This document shows, one piece after another, positions 49,254-57,880 of a DNA stretch of 64,000 nt. The position numbers and the translations under genes were made by a program. The DNA is taken from the NCBI GenBank assembly GCA_030448225.1, contig JAUJNJ010000012.1, positions 3,166-67,165 on the forward strand. The letters run 5' to 3'. Source of the stretch: Phycisphaerae bacterium (lineage in GTDB: Bacteria; Planctomycetota; Phycisphaerae; Tepidisphaerales; Tepidisphaeraceae). The notes under the pieces are model-generated. The model saw nothing but the letters and a program-made list of their open reading frames with translations. It did not search any database and was not told the origin of the DNA. Each line of letters starts with the position of its first letter. Within the stretch, counting starts at the first letter, position 1.

Positions 49254-49721
49254 GTGAGCTTCGAATGTCGCCGTCCCGAAGCCCGGATGGGGCGCGGCGT
49301 GTAGGACGCCGGTCCCGTTTCCTGCGGATCTGCTCATACTGACCCGCAGGGCTTCGGTCAGCATGAGCCGTCAGTGCGGCTCCATCTTCACGGCAACTCC
49401 TTGTCAGCGAATTGTTATCATCGTTACGTCCGTCGCGGGGCCAGAGTTTGCGCAACAGGTGGCCCCAGACGCGCCGACAATAAGGCGAGGCAGTGTATCC
49501 ACCTTCGCACAGACGTCAAGATTCCATTCTCGGGCACGGGAGTAGCGCGCTCCTGGGCGGGGTCGGTGACGCGGGTGAATCGTTCGCACCGGACAAGGTG
49601 CGCCCGTGCGTTACCATGCCGCTTGCGGCTTCGCGGACGCCGCCGTTGCGCACCATGATTCGCTAAGCCGCGAGCGGCAGAGCCCGGTGCCTTACCCCGT
49701 CCCTTTCGGCGTCCGAAATCC
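49254..49721. other. Intergenic region between fusA leader and the tRNA promoter
   Basis: No gene seen. On the minus strand AAGGAG stands 6 bases before a GTG that opens a six-codon frame (GTG AAG ATG GAG CCG CAC TGA, 49393-49373 region) ahead of fusA, possibly a leader peptide, though this could be chance. Confidence 0.3.
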
Positions 49722-49749
49722 TTGACAACCCGCACCTCCTCCTTAGGAT
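49722..49749 (+). promoter_or_regulatory. Promoter of the structured RNA and tRNA-Gln unit
   Basis: TTGACA (49722-49727), a 16-bp spacer and TAGGAT (49744-49749). The predicted start (about 49755) is exactly the first base of the closing stem of the RNA below. Confidence 0.8.
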
Positions 49750-49754
49750 GACGC

Positions 49755-49925
49755 GTCGCTTCCCACTGATGGGCGTTCGTCGAGAGGTCCGGCACGTGGC
49801 CGGATGGGTAGACGAGACGGGTTGGATCGCGGTTTGAACCCACCCGTGCCTCGGAAGCGACTGCCGCGAGCGGAAGGCACCCCGTTTCGACGTTCGGACC
49901 GCCGACGAGCGGCCCGAAAGGTGCC
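49755..49925 (+). ncRNA. Candidate structured noncoding RNA upstream of tRNA-Gln
   Basis: A 9-bp perfect stem, GTCGCTTCC (49755-49763) with GGAAGCGAC (49853-49861), closes a loop containing TCCGGC/GCCGGA nested in TCGTC/GACGA and GGGTT/AACCC. After it, GGCACC and GGTGCC (about 49877-49925), with TTTCG/CGAAA inside, form another domain. No open reading frame of note. It does not match the tmRNA, SRP, 6S or RNase P signatures I know, and it does not fold as a regular tRNA. Confidence 0.5.
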
Positions 49926-49944
49926 CCACCCTTCGCCTTCTCAC

Positions 49945-50015
49945 TACCCCGTAGTGTAACGGTAGCACAGCAGATTTTGGCTCTGCTCGTCTTGGTTCGA
50001 ATCCAAGCGGGGTAG
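49945..50015 (+). tRNA. tRNA-Gln (anticodon TTG)
   Basis: Acceptor TACCCCG (49945-49951) pairs with CGGGGTA (50008-50014); D arm GTG/CAC; anticodon stem GCAGA/TCTGC with loop TTTTGGC, anticodon TTG; T arm CTTGG-TTCGAAT-CCAAG. The U1-A72 pair is usual for tRNA-Gln. The CCA end is not encoded. Confidence 0.93.
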
Positions 50016-50030
50016 CTCCGCCACGCTGGC

Positions 50031-50152
50031 GGAAGCACGAAACCCGAAGCACGAAATACGAAAGAGTCGCCCGAGCGAGGTGCCCTTTTTCGCGTTTCCT
50101 CTTCGACTTTTATGCTTCTTCCGATTTCGTACTTTGGATTTCGGATTTTCTT
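50031..50152. repeat. Heptad inverted element 17 (units GAAGCAC/GAAATAC), tRNA-glmU spacer
   Basis: Left arm 50031-50067 (GAAGCAC, GAAACCC, GAAGCAC, GAAATAC, GAAAGAG), right arm about 50121-50152 (ATTTCGT, ACTTTGG, ATTTCGG, ATTTTCT). The loop is the longest of the family. Confidence 0.75.
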
Positions 50153-50154
50153 CC

Positions 50155-51136
50155 ATGTCCCCTACCGCCATCATCCTCGCCGCGGGCAAGAGCACGCGGA
50201 TGAAGTCGAAGCACGCCCGGCGCGCTGCACGAGGTGTGCGGCCGGCCGATGCTGCGCTACGTGCTCGACGCATGCTTCGAGCGCGGGTGCGGCCGGGTGA
50301 TCGTGGTCGTCGGGCCACGGGCAGGACGAGGTCATCGCCTACTTCGGCGACGACAAGCGGATCGAGTGGGTCGAGCAGACCGAGCAGCACGGCACCGGCC
50401 ACGCCGCCTGGATGGCCGAGCTCGCTGCTGAAGGGGCACACGGGCGATGTCTTCATCCTGACCGGCGACGGGCCGCTCATCCGCGCCGAGGTGCTCCAGC
50501 ACGCTCCGCCAGGCCCACCACGAGGACCGCGCCGACGCCAGCATGGCGACGGCGGTGCTCGACGACCCGGCGGGCTACGGGCGGATCATTCGCGACGCGA
50601 CTGGCGCGTTCGTGGAGATCGTCGAGCAGCTCGACGCCACGCCGGTCCAGCGCGAGATCCGCGAGGTCTTCCCGAGCATCTACTGTTTCAACAACGACGC
50701 GCTGCTCCACGCCCTGGCCAACCTGAAGAACGAGAACAAGAAGGGGGAGTACTACCTCACCGACACCTACGGCATCCTGCGGGCGGCGGGCCGGCGCGTG
50801 CTCGCGGTGCAGGCGGTGACGGCGGACGACGTGCTCGGCGTGAACTCGCGCGACCAGCTCGCGCAGGTCGACGCCGTCATGCAGGACCGCATCCAGCGCG
50901 AGCACTTCGCCAACGGCGTGACGATCGTGAGCCCGGTCAACACGTACATCGAGTCCGGCGTCACGATCGGCGCGGACACGACGATCGCGCCGCACACGTT
51001 CGTCGGCCGCGGCGCGTCGATCGGCGGCGACTGCGTGATCGGGCCGTTCGCGCTCGTGCCGCGCGACGGGATCGTGCCGGAGGGGACGAGCGTCGTCGGG
51101 AACGGGATCGAGGCGGGGTCCTTCAACCAAGGTTAA
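50155..51136 (+). CDS. glmU: GlmU-type UDP-N-acetylglucosamine pyrophosphorylase, short C-terminus (frame-broken)
   Basis: The start MSPTAIILAAGKSTRMKS is the nucleotidyltransferase signature, and LLKGHTGDVFILTGDGPLIRAEVLQ and KKGEYYLTDTYGILR (in order, three frames) complete the uridylyltransferase domain. A left-handed beta-helix follows (GVTIVSPVNTYIESGVTIGADTTIAPHTFVGRGASIGGDCVIG) but stops at residue 325. E. coli GlmU is about 456 residues, so most of the acetyltransferase domain is missing. The stop is in frame with a long intact stretch. Next gene 7 bases on. Confidence 0.85.
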
Positions 51137-51143
51137 TTGCGGT

Positions 51144-52136
51144 ATGTCCAGCCTCGACTCGGACAAGCTGAAGGTGTTCACCGGCCGCGCCCACCCCGCA
51201 CTGGCGCAACGCATCTGCACGTACCTGCAGATCCCGCTCGGCCGGGGCCGCACCGAGTGGTTCCCCGACGGGGAACTCATCGTGAAGGTCGACGAGGACG
51301 TCCGCGGCCGCGACTGCTACATCATCCAGCCGACGAGCCACCCGGTGAACGCCCACCTGATGGAGCTGTTCATCTGGATCGACTGCCTCCGCCGCGCCAG
51401 CGCCCGGCGGATCACGGCCGTCATCCCGTACTTCGGCTACGCCCGCCAGGATCGCAAGGACGAGGGGCGCACGCCGATCACGGCGAAGCTGGTCGCCAAC
51501 CTCATCGAGACGGCCGGCGCCGACCGCGTCGTGTCGGTCGACCTGCACGCGGCGCAGGTGCAGGGGTTCTTCGACATCCCGGTGGATCACCTCAACGCCG
51601 GCCCGGTGCTCATCAAGTGGTACAAGAGCTTGAAGCTCAGCAACCGGGTGTTCGTCTCGCCCGACGTCGGGAACGTGAAGCGGGCGCAGGTCTACGCCAA
51701 CATGATCGGCGGCGACATCTGCATCATCGACAAGCGGCGCAAGAGCGGCACGAAGACCGAGGCGAAGCACATCATCGGCGACGTCGAGGGCAAGAACGTG
51801 CTGATGGTCGACGACATGATCACGACCGCCGGCACGATGACCGAGGCCGTGCGGATCGTCCGCGAGAACGGCGCGAAGGACGTGTACATCAGCGCGACCC
51901 ACGCCGTCTTCGCCCCGCCGGCGATGGAGCGGCTGGCCGACTGCCCGTTCACGAAGATCGCCGTGACCGACACGATCCCGATCGGCGACCGGTGCGACGC
52001 GATCAAGGACCGGCTCGTCGTCCTGCCGGTGCACGAACTGCTCGGCGAGGCGATCCACCGCATCCACCACAACGAGTCGGTCAGCGCGCTGTTCCAGAAG
52101 GACCGCGAGCCGACCCCCCGCTCCACGACGGAGTAG
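51144..52136 (+). CDS. prs: Ribose-phosphate pyrophosphokinase
   Basis: Makes phosphoribosyl pyrophosphate from ribose-5-phosphate and ATP. 330 residues: PDGELIVKVDEDVRGRDCYIIQP, VIPYFGYARQDRKDEGRTPI (flexible loop), SVDLHAAQVQGFFDIPVDHL and the PRPP-binding VLMVDDMITTAGTM. Intact. glmU-prs-rplY-pth is the order of many bacteria. Confidence 0.96.
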   Translation: MSSLDSDKLKVFTGRAHPALAQRICTYLQIPLGRGRTEWFPDGELIVKVDEDVRGRDCYIIQPTSHPVNAHLMELFIWIDCLRRASARRITAVIPYFGYARQDRKDEGRTPITAKLVANLIETAGADRVVSVDLHAAQVQGFFDIPVDHLNAGPVLIKWYKSLKLSNRVFVSPDVGNVKRAQVYANMIGGDICIIDKRRKSGTKTEAKHIIGDVEGKNVLMVDDMITTAGTMTEAVRIVRENGAKDVYISATHAVFAPPAMERLADCPFTKIAVTDTIPIGDRCDAIKDRLVVLPVHELLGEAIHRIHHNESVSALFQKDREPTPRSTTE

Positions 52137-52144
52137 GAATGGAG

Positions 52145-52226
52145 AGTTGCTGGTTGCTAGTTGCTAGTTGCTAGTGCCAGACACGGAGTTTTCCAACTAG
52201 CAACCAGCAACCGAACACTAGCAACT
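52145..52226. repeat. Heptad inverted element 18 (unit GTTGCTA), prs-rplY spacer
   Basis: Left arm 52145-52175, right arm 52195-52226. GAGG lies between it and the rplY ATG. Confidence 0.9.
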
Positions 52227-52241
52227 GCTACCGAGGTTCAC

Positions 52242-52886
52242 ATGGCAGCATCCATCCAAGTAACGGTTAAGCCCCGCGGCGAGCTCGGCTCCCGCGCCAA
52301 CAAGCGCCTCCGCGACGCCGGCTTCATCCCCGGCGTCATCTACGGCCACAAGGAGGCGGTCGTCCCCGTCACGCTCCCGAAGAAGGAGATGAGCGGGCAC
52401 CTCAACCACGGCACGCACGTGTTCGACCTCGCGCTCGACGGCAAGAGCGAGAAGGTGCTCGTGAAGGAAGTGCAGTTCGACCACCTCGGCATCGAGATCA
52501 TCCACGTCGACTTCGCCCGCGTCAGCCTCGACGAGCGGGTCGAGGTCACCGTGCCGCTCGAGCTCAAGGGCACCCCCAAGGGCGAGGACGACGGCGGCGT
52601 GCTCCAGCAGTTGGTCGCCGAGCTCGAGGTCGAGTGCGTCGTGACCGACATCCCCGACGTGATCCGCCACAACGTCGGCGAGATGAAGGTCGACGACGTC
52701 CTGCTGATCAAGGACCTCAAGCTCCCCGCCGGCGTCCGCGCCCTGCAGGACGAGGACCTGATGGTCGCGCAGGTGACGGTGATCGCCGACGAGGAGGCCA
52801 CCCCCGCCGCCGACGCCGACGCCGCCGAGCCCGAGGTCATCGGCAAGAAGCCCGAGGACGATGCCGCCGAGGGCGACGCGAAGTAA
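52242..52886 (+). CDS. rplY: 50S ribosomal protein L25 / general stress protein Ctc
   Basis: 214 residues: VTVKPRGELGSRANKRLRDAGFIPGVIYGHK, VLVKEVQFDHLGIEIIHVDFARV and DLKLPAGVRALQDED. This is the long CTC form with a beta domain, ending in an acidic tail. It binds 5S rRNA. Intact. Confidence 0.93.
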   Translation: MAASIQVTVKPRGELGSRANKRLRDAGFIPGVIYGHKEAVVPVTLPKKEMSGHLNHGTHVFDLALDGKSEKVLVKEVQFDHLGIEIIHVDFARVSLDERVEVTVPLELKGTPKGEDDGGVLQQLVAELEVECVVTDIPDVIRHNVGEMKVDDVLLIKDLKLPAGVRALQDEDLMVAQVTVIADEEATPAADADAAEPEVIGKKPEDDAAEGDAK

Positions 52887-52892
52887 CGGAGC

Positions 52893-52983
52893 AGTTGCTA
52901 GTGGTAAGTTGCTAGTTGCTAGTGAAGATCAAGAGCGATCCTTCTTGGCACTAGCAACTGACAACTAGCAACTAGCAACTAAC
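52893..52983. repeat. Heptad inverted element 19 (unit GTTGCTA), rplY-pth spacer
   Basis: Left arm 52893-52923, right arm about 52950-52983. It runs right up to the pth ATG (52986), leaving no ribosome-binding site. Confidence 0.9.
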
Positions 52984-52985
52984 GC

Positions 52986-53603
52986 ATGAAGCTCATCGTC
53001 GGCTTAGGCAACCCCGGTCGCGAGTACGTCGGCACCCGGCACAACGTCGGCTTCGACGTGGTCGACGAGGTCGCCGAGCGGCTCAGCTGGATCGCCTCGG
53101 CCGCCGACTTCGACCGCCTGGCGCGGACGAAGTTCTCCGGCCTCGCCCTCGACGGCACGGTGACGTTCGCGGGCGGCGGCGGCAGCGAGAAGGTGCTGCT
53201 GCTGAAGCCGACGACCTACATGAACCTGTCCGGCCGCAGCGTGCAGGAGGCGATGGCCTTCCACAAGCTGACGCCGGCGGACCTGATGGTCGTGCTCGAC
53301 GAGATGGCGCTGCCGTGCGGCAAGATCCGGCTCCGGTCGGGCGGGTCGAGCGGCGGCCACAACGGGCTGAAGGACATCGAGCGGGCGCTGGGCACGAGCC
53401 AGTACCCGCGCCTCCGGGTCGGCGTCGACGCGCCGCCTGGCCGCGTCCCCGGCCGCGACTACGTCCTCGGGCGATTCACCGAGGCGCAGCTGAATCAGGT
53501 CGTCCCGGCCGTGCAACGCGCGACGAGCGCAGTGATCGCCTGGGCGGAAAAAGGCATGAACGCGGCGATGAACGTCTTCAACGCCGACAAAGAGAAGAAG
53601 TGA
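52986..53603 (+). CDS. pth: Peptidyl-tRNA hydrolase
   Basis: 205 residues: MKLIVGLGNPGREYVGTRHNVGFDVVDEVAE with the catalytic Asn and His, LLLKPTTYMNLSGRSV, and SGGSSGGHNGLKDIERALG. Intact. Frees tRNA from dropped-off peptidyl-tRNA. Confidence 0.96.
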   Translation: MKLIVGLGNPGREYVGTRHNVGFDVVDEVAERLSWIASAADFDRLARTKFSGLALDGTVTFAGGGGSEKVLLLKPTTYMNLSGRSVQEAMAFHKLTPADLMVVLDEMALPCGKIRLRSGGSSGGHNGLKDIERALGTSQYPRLRVGVDAPPGRVPGRDYVLGRFTEAQLNQVVPAVQRATSAVIAWAEKGMNAAMNVFNADKEKK

Positions 53604-53691
53604 TCAGGAGTCAGGAGTCATGAGTCAGAGATGGGCCGAGCAGTAAGAAACGCTTCTTACTGACTCCTGATCCCTGACCCCTGACCCTGAA
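53603..53691. repeat. Heptad inverted element 20 (unit GTCAGGA), pth-rpsF spacer
   Basis: Left arm 53603-53629 (GTCAGGA-type), right arm 53658-53691 (TCCTGAC-type). Confidence 0.85.
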
Positions 53692-53743
53692 CTAGCGGTC
53701 GGACCACCGACCAGAACCCAAGCTAGAAAGCAGCAGCAGACCT

Positions 53744-54292
53744 ATGGCAAACGCGACAGCAACCCCGAACCAGTACGAAGCGATGTTCCTCCTCGGCCCC
53801 GCGGCGACGCAGGAGAACAACGGCGGCCTCGACCTCGTCCGCGGGATGATCGAGCGCCACGGCGCGACGATCCTCGTGCTCAAGAAGTGGGACGAGCGCA
53901 AGCTCGCCTACGAGCTCAACAAGCAGAAGCGCGGCACCTACATCATCGCGTACTTCACCGCCCCCGGCTCGGCCATCGCCCCGCTCGAGCGCGACGTGAA
54001 GCTGAGCGAGGACGTGCTCCGCGTGATGGTCACCAAGGCCGACCACCTCAACCAGCAGGAGATGGAGGCGGTCGAGCCGCAGCCGATCCAGCGCGTCGAG
54101 GAACGCCCGAGCTGGGAGACCGAGCGCTTCGGCGGCGGCGGTGGCGGCGGCGGGCGTCGTGACGACCGCGGCCCGCGCGACGACCGTGGCCCGCGTGACG
54201 ACCGTGGCCCCCGCGGCGACGACCGCGGCCCCCGCCCGGCCCGTCGCGACGAGGGTGGCGCCCCGGCCGAGGCCGGCGCCGCCAAGGACTGA
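53744..54292 (+). CDS. rpsF: 30S ribosomal protein S6 with RGG-like tail
   Basis: Core (YEAMFLLGPAATQ, ILVLKKWDERKLAYELNKQKRGTYIIAYF, VLRVMVTKADHL) is S6. About 60 extra residues at the C-terminus are Gly-rich and then carry three or four copies of an RDDRGP repeat. Start by context (ATG 53744, AGCAGACCT nearby). Intact. Confidence 0.93.
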   Translation: MANATATPNQYEAMFLLGPAATQENNGGLDLVRGMIERHGATILVLKKWDERKLAYELNKQKRGTYIIAYFTAPGSAIAPLERDVKLSEDVLRVMVTKADHLNQQEMEAVEPQPIQRVEERPSWETERFGGGGGGGGRRDDRGPRDDRGPRDDRGPRGDDRGPRPARRDEGGAPAEAGAAKD

Positions 54293-54302
54293 CGCCCCGG
54301 AC

Positions 54303-54392
54303 AGAATGACGAATGAAGAATGCAGAACGGAGTCCGCATTCACCGAACGTGTCCCCTATTCTGCATTCATCGTTCTGACCTCTGCATTCGGA
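54303..54392. repeat. Heptad inverted element 21 (unit AGAATGA/GAATGCA), rpsF-ssb spacer
   Basis: Left arm 54303-54339 (AGAATGA, CGAATGA, AGAATGC, AGAACGG), right arm 54358-54392 (ATTCTGC, ATTCATC, GTTCTGA, CCTCTGC, ATTCGGA). Confidence 0.8.
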
Positions 54393-54399
54393 GTACCTC

Positions 54400-54999
54400 A
54401 TGGCCAGCTTCAACCAAGTCATCCTGATGGGGAACCTCACGCGGGACCCCCAGCTCAAGTACCTCCCGAGCCAGACCGCCGTCGCCGAGTTCGGCATCGC
54501 GTGCAACCGCAAGTTCCGCACGCAGCAGGGCGAGGACCGCGAGGAGGTGACTTTCATCGACTGCACGGCGTTCGCCAAGCAGGCGGAACTCATCAACCAG
54601 TACTTCACCAAGGGCAAGCCGATCTTCATCGAGGGCCGCCTGAAGTACGACTCGTGGGATGACAAGCAGGGCGGCGGCAAGCGCAGCAAGCTGACCGTCG
54701 TCGTCAACAACTTCCAGTTCGTCGGCGGCCGCGATGGCGGCGGCGGTGGTGGAGGCGGCGGCGGTGGCGGCGGGGTCGACGCCGACTCGCACGGCGACTA
54801 CGACAGCGCCCCCCCGCCGCAGCGGAACTACAACCGTGGCGGCGGCGGTGGTGGTGGTGGTGGTGGCGGTGGCGGCAACGCCCCCGCCAACCGCGGGCCG
54901 GCGCCCCGTCCCGCCCCGCAGCGACCGCAGCCCGCGCCGCAGCAGGAAGCGCCGTTCAGCGACGAACAGCAGTTCCGCGACGACGATATCCCGTTCTAA
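54400..54999 (+). CDS. ssb: Single-stranded DNA-binding protein
   Basis: 199 residues: MASFNQVILMGNLTRDPQLKYLPSQTAVAEFGIA then FIDCTAFAKQAELINQYFTKGKPIFIEGRL, an OB-fold. A glycine-rich linker of about 70 residues with a run of glycines follows, then a Pro-rich stretch and the acidic C-terminal tip DDDIPF that recruits partner proteins. Intact. rpsR, usual between ssb and rplI, is absent. Confidence 0.95.
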   Translation: MASFNQVILMGNLTRDPQLKYLPSQTAVAEFGIACNRKFRTQQGEDREEVTFIDCTAFAKQAELINQYFTKGKPIFIEGRLKYDSWDDKQGGGKRSKLTVVVNNFQFVGGRDGGGGGGGGGGGGGVDADSHGDYDSAPPPQRNYNRGGGGGGGGGGGGGNAPANRGPAPRPAPQRPQPAPQQEAPFSDEQQFRDDDIPF

Positions 55000-55004
55000 A
55001 AGCA

Positions 55005-55083
55005 ATTGCTGGTTGCTAGTTGCTAGTTGCTAGCAGCTCCCGGCATGTTTTTCCTAGCAACTAGCAACTCACAACTAGCAACT
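55005..55083. repeat. Heptad inverted element 22 (unit GTTGCTA), ssb-rplI spacer
   Basis: Left arm 55005-55036, right arm 55053-55083. GAGG follows before the rplI start. Confidence 0.9.
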
Positions 55084-55095
55084 CCCCGAGGTCCC

Positions 55096-55626
55096 ATGGC
55101 AACCAAAAAGCTTCTCCTGAAGGAATCGATTAAGAACGTCGGCCGCGTCGGCGATGTCGTCGAGGTGTCGCCCGGCTACGCCCGCAACTACCTCATCCCG
55201 CACAACCTCGCCGTCGAGCCGACGCCGAACAACGTGAAGAAGATCGAGGAGCGGCGCAAGGAGATCGAAAAGCAGGAGCGCGAGCTCCGGGCGCAGCAGG
55301 AAGCCCTCATCAAGCGCCTCGAGGGCGTCGAGGTGATGGTCGAGCGCCGCGCCAACGAGCAGGGCCACCTGTTCGGCTCCGTCAGCGCCACCGACGTCGC
55401 CAAGGCGCTGCAGGCGCAGGGGTACAACGTCAACGCCGACGACGTCTACCTCAACGGGAAGCTCGACCGCATCGACAAGTACCAGGTCCGCATCCGCTTC
55501 GCCGAGGGCGTCGAGACCGAGATCAAGGTCTGGGTCAACCCCGACGCCGACAGCAAGGCCGCCATCGACGCCTACGCCAAGGCACAGGCCACCCCGGACG
55601 CCCACGAGGCGCACGACGAGGTCTAA
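55096..55626 (+). CDS. rplI: 50S ribosomal protein L9
   Basis: 176 residues: KKLLLKESIKNVGRVGDVVEVSPGYARNYLIPHNLAVEPT, a long connecting helix and the C-terminal LFGSVSATDVAKALQAQG domain. Intact; last gene of the unit. Confidence 0.96.
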   Translation: MATKKLLLKESIKNVGRVGDVVEVSPGYARNYLIPHNLAVEPTPNNVKKIEERRKEIEKQERELRAQQEALIKRLEGVEVMVERRANEQGHLFGSVSATDVAKALQAQGYNVNADDVYLNGKLDRIDKYQVRIRFAEGVETEIKVWVNPDADSKAAIDAYAKAQATPDAHEAHDEV

Positions 55627-55654
55627 CGCCGCACGCGCGGTGATCGCACGCATG

Positions 55655-55686
55655 AAGGGCCGCGGGAGCAATCTCCCGCGGCCCTT
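55655..55686 (+). terminator. Hairpin after rplI
   Basis: A perfect 14-bp stem (AAGGGCCGCGGGAG with CTCCCGCGGCCCTT) and a 4-base loop. No T-run follows, so termination may need a factor. Confidence 0.6.
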
Positions 55687-55855
55687 CTGCTGCGCGTACA
55701 CATCGGACGAACGCGATCGCCTCGCGCGGACCGCTCGGCGGGCCCTTGCGGTTTCGCCGCGCCAGCCGTTCAAGTCCGGTCAGGAGTGACCGAAGCCGTC
55801 ATTCCTCGGACGGCCTGCCCTCATCGAACATCGCCCCACTGTGGGTAGCTTGTGC

Positions 55856-55900
55856 AAAACCCGTCGCCCCGCGCCCGAGCGTGCGGGGGCCGCGGGTTTT
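55856..55900 (+). terminator. Second terminator-like hairpin before dnaB
   Basis: AACCCG pairs with CGGGTT and CCCCGC with GCGGGG across a loop, followed by TTTT. Confidence 0.65.
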
Positions 55901-55994
55901 CTCGTTTACAAACCAATTTTCGAGCGTCGAGTTGCGGCGGCCCGATCAACGTGGTTAGCCTGATGTTTGGAGACAGGGAAGGGAGTCTCTCGGA

Positions 55995-57350
55995 ATGAGC
56001 CAGTTGATCGACCCGTCCGTCGCCCGCCAGTTCGAGCGCCTGCCGCCGCACGCGATCGAGGCCGAGATGTGCCTGCTCGCGTCGATGATGCTCGACAAGG
56101 ACATGATCGGCGAGGTCGTCACGATCGTCGACCGCGACGCGTTCTTCCAGGCCGACCACCAGGTCATCTTCGACGTCCTGCTGAAGCTCTACGAGTTGAA
56201 CCGCCCGATCGACGCCGTGATCCTCCGCGAGGAGCTCGCCAAGCGCCAGCTCCTCGACGAGGTCGGCGGCACCGCGTACCTCGCGGCGATCCTCAGTTCC
56301 GTCCCCTCGGCGGCCCACGGCAAGCACTACGCCGGGATCATCCGCGAGAAGGCGCTGCTGCGCCAGCTCATCGCCGCCAGCAACGACATCCTCCGCGACG
56401 CCTACGCCCCCCACGAGCAGGCCGACCTCGTGCTCGACAAGGCCGAGAAGCGCATCTTCGACATCGCGCAGAAGAAGGTCGGCGGCGCGATGGTGCCGAT
56501 GGAGACCGTGCTGCACGAGGTCTTCGAGATGATCGAGAACCGCGGCCAGCGCGGCGTCGAGACCGGCTTCTTCGAACTCGACGACATGCTCAACGGCCTC
56601 CAGCCCGGCGAGATGATCATCATCGCCGCGCGGCCCTCGATGGGGAAAACCGCGTTCGCGATGAACCTCATCGAGCACATCTCGGCCGACTCGCAATTGC
56701 CGACGGCGGTCTTCTCGCTCGAGATGAGCAAGCAGCAGCTCGCGCAGCGCATGCTGTGCAGCCGGGGGCAGATCGACGCCCACAAGCTGCGCAAGGGCTG
56801 CTGCAGGCGCACGAGTACGCGCACCTCGCCAACGTGGTGGGCGAGCTCGCCAAGGCGCCGATCTGGGTCGACGACTCGCCCGGCCTCACGCCGCTCGACC
56901 TCCGCGCCAAGTGCCGCCGGCTGAAGCTGCAGCACGACATCAAGGCGATCATGATCGACTACATGCAGCTGATGGATAACCCCGGCCCCGACAGCCGCCA
57001 GCAGCAGATCAGCGAGATCAGCCGCGGCATCAAGGCCGTCGCCCGCGAGTTGAACGTGCCCGTGATGGCCCTCTCGCAGCTCAACCGCTCGAGCGAAGGC
57101 CGCGACGGCCACCGCCCGCGCATGAGCGACCTGCGGGAGTCCGGCTCGATCGAGCAGGACGCGGACGTGATCGCCCTGCTGCACCGCGAGGACTACTACC
57201 GGATGAGCGAGCCGGACTTCCAGCCGGACAACATCGCCGAGGTGATCATCGCCAAGCAGCGGAATGGCCCGACGGGCACGGTGAAGCTCACGTTCCTCAA
57301 CAAGACGACGCGGTTTCGAGAACCTGTCGACACAGCACGACCCGTTCTAG
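55995..57350 (+). CDS. dnaB: Replicative DNA helicase DnaB (two frame breaks)
   Basis: The hexameric helicase that unwinds the fork. N-terminal domain (AHEQ-like IEAEMCLLASMMLDKDMIGEV), Walker A RPSMGKTAFAMN, IMIDYMQLM (Walker B), ALSQLNRSSEGR and RMSDLRESGSIEQDADVI, and a last AKQRNGPTGTVKLTFLNKTTRF. A missing C near 56800 (LRKG then LLQAHEY) breaks the middle, and one extra T in the TTT at 57313-57315 breaks the end. Fixing both gives NLSTQHDPF and a TAG at 57348-57350. About 450 residues. Confidence 0.94.
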
Positions 57351-57880
57351 GAACTTCCGAACGGACCCACGGTTCAGCCGACGTTGGCAGGTCATCGCCG
57401 CGCCCGGCCCATCGACCTCTCGCGGACGTCGTCGCGGCGGTCGAACCCACGCATCAGATCGGGCAGGGCCTGACGCCGAGGCGGCCAACGAGGCGGTGTG
57501 CCCGGGCGCGTTCCGAATTAAGTTGAAGCTCCGCAATCTGCCGATATACTTCCGTCCACGTCGCGTACGCGGGACTTCGACTTCGACCGTTGCCTCCGGG
57601 GAACGCCTTCGGGTCGGATTCGGGTGTTGAGATCTGTTGGCGACCGCCGGGGGCGGCAGGGGATCACGTCGTAAAGTAAAATCCGCCACCGACCGTTCCT
57701 GCTTCATCTTGAGCTGCGCTCCTCTGGATTAGGACGCGCGGCGAACGCATCGCGGCGACACGTGCTTCGACGCGCCCGGGGACACGAGCCGGGCCACGCA
57801 AGCGACTGCCGCCGTCGGGCGAGGGAGTTCCATGTCGGCGAAACGGAGTAGCGGCCGGACGATCGGCGGAGCCGAGTTAC
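57351..57880 (+). other. Promoter region of the PEP-CTERM gene, no other gene
   Basis: 530 bp without a coding frame. TTGAAG (57523-57528), a 16-bp spacer and TATACT (57545-57550) are promoter-like and point to the gene at 57881, with a 330-base leader. Confidence 0.4.

Noticed and set aside
48432..49364. Open frame running from the fusA leader into fusA (start 49364)
   Set aside because: It is out of frame with EF-G and has no protein-like composition; the leader hairpins explain the region.
49755..49861. The structured RNA as a second tRNA, tmRNA or SRP RNA
   Set aside because: No regular cloverleaf, no anticodon arm, no conserved signature of the other classes; the closing stem is 9 bp.
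52146..52238. Protein ends reading like QLLVASC or NWQLATS at many genes
   Set aside because: These are translations of heptad repeats read through in other frames, not real proteins.
56800..57350. Programmed ribosomal frameshift in dnaB or glnA
   Set aside because: No slippery heptamer or stimulatory structure is evident, and breaks are scattered through many genes, as for sequencing errors.
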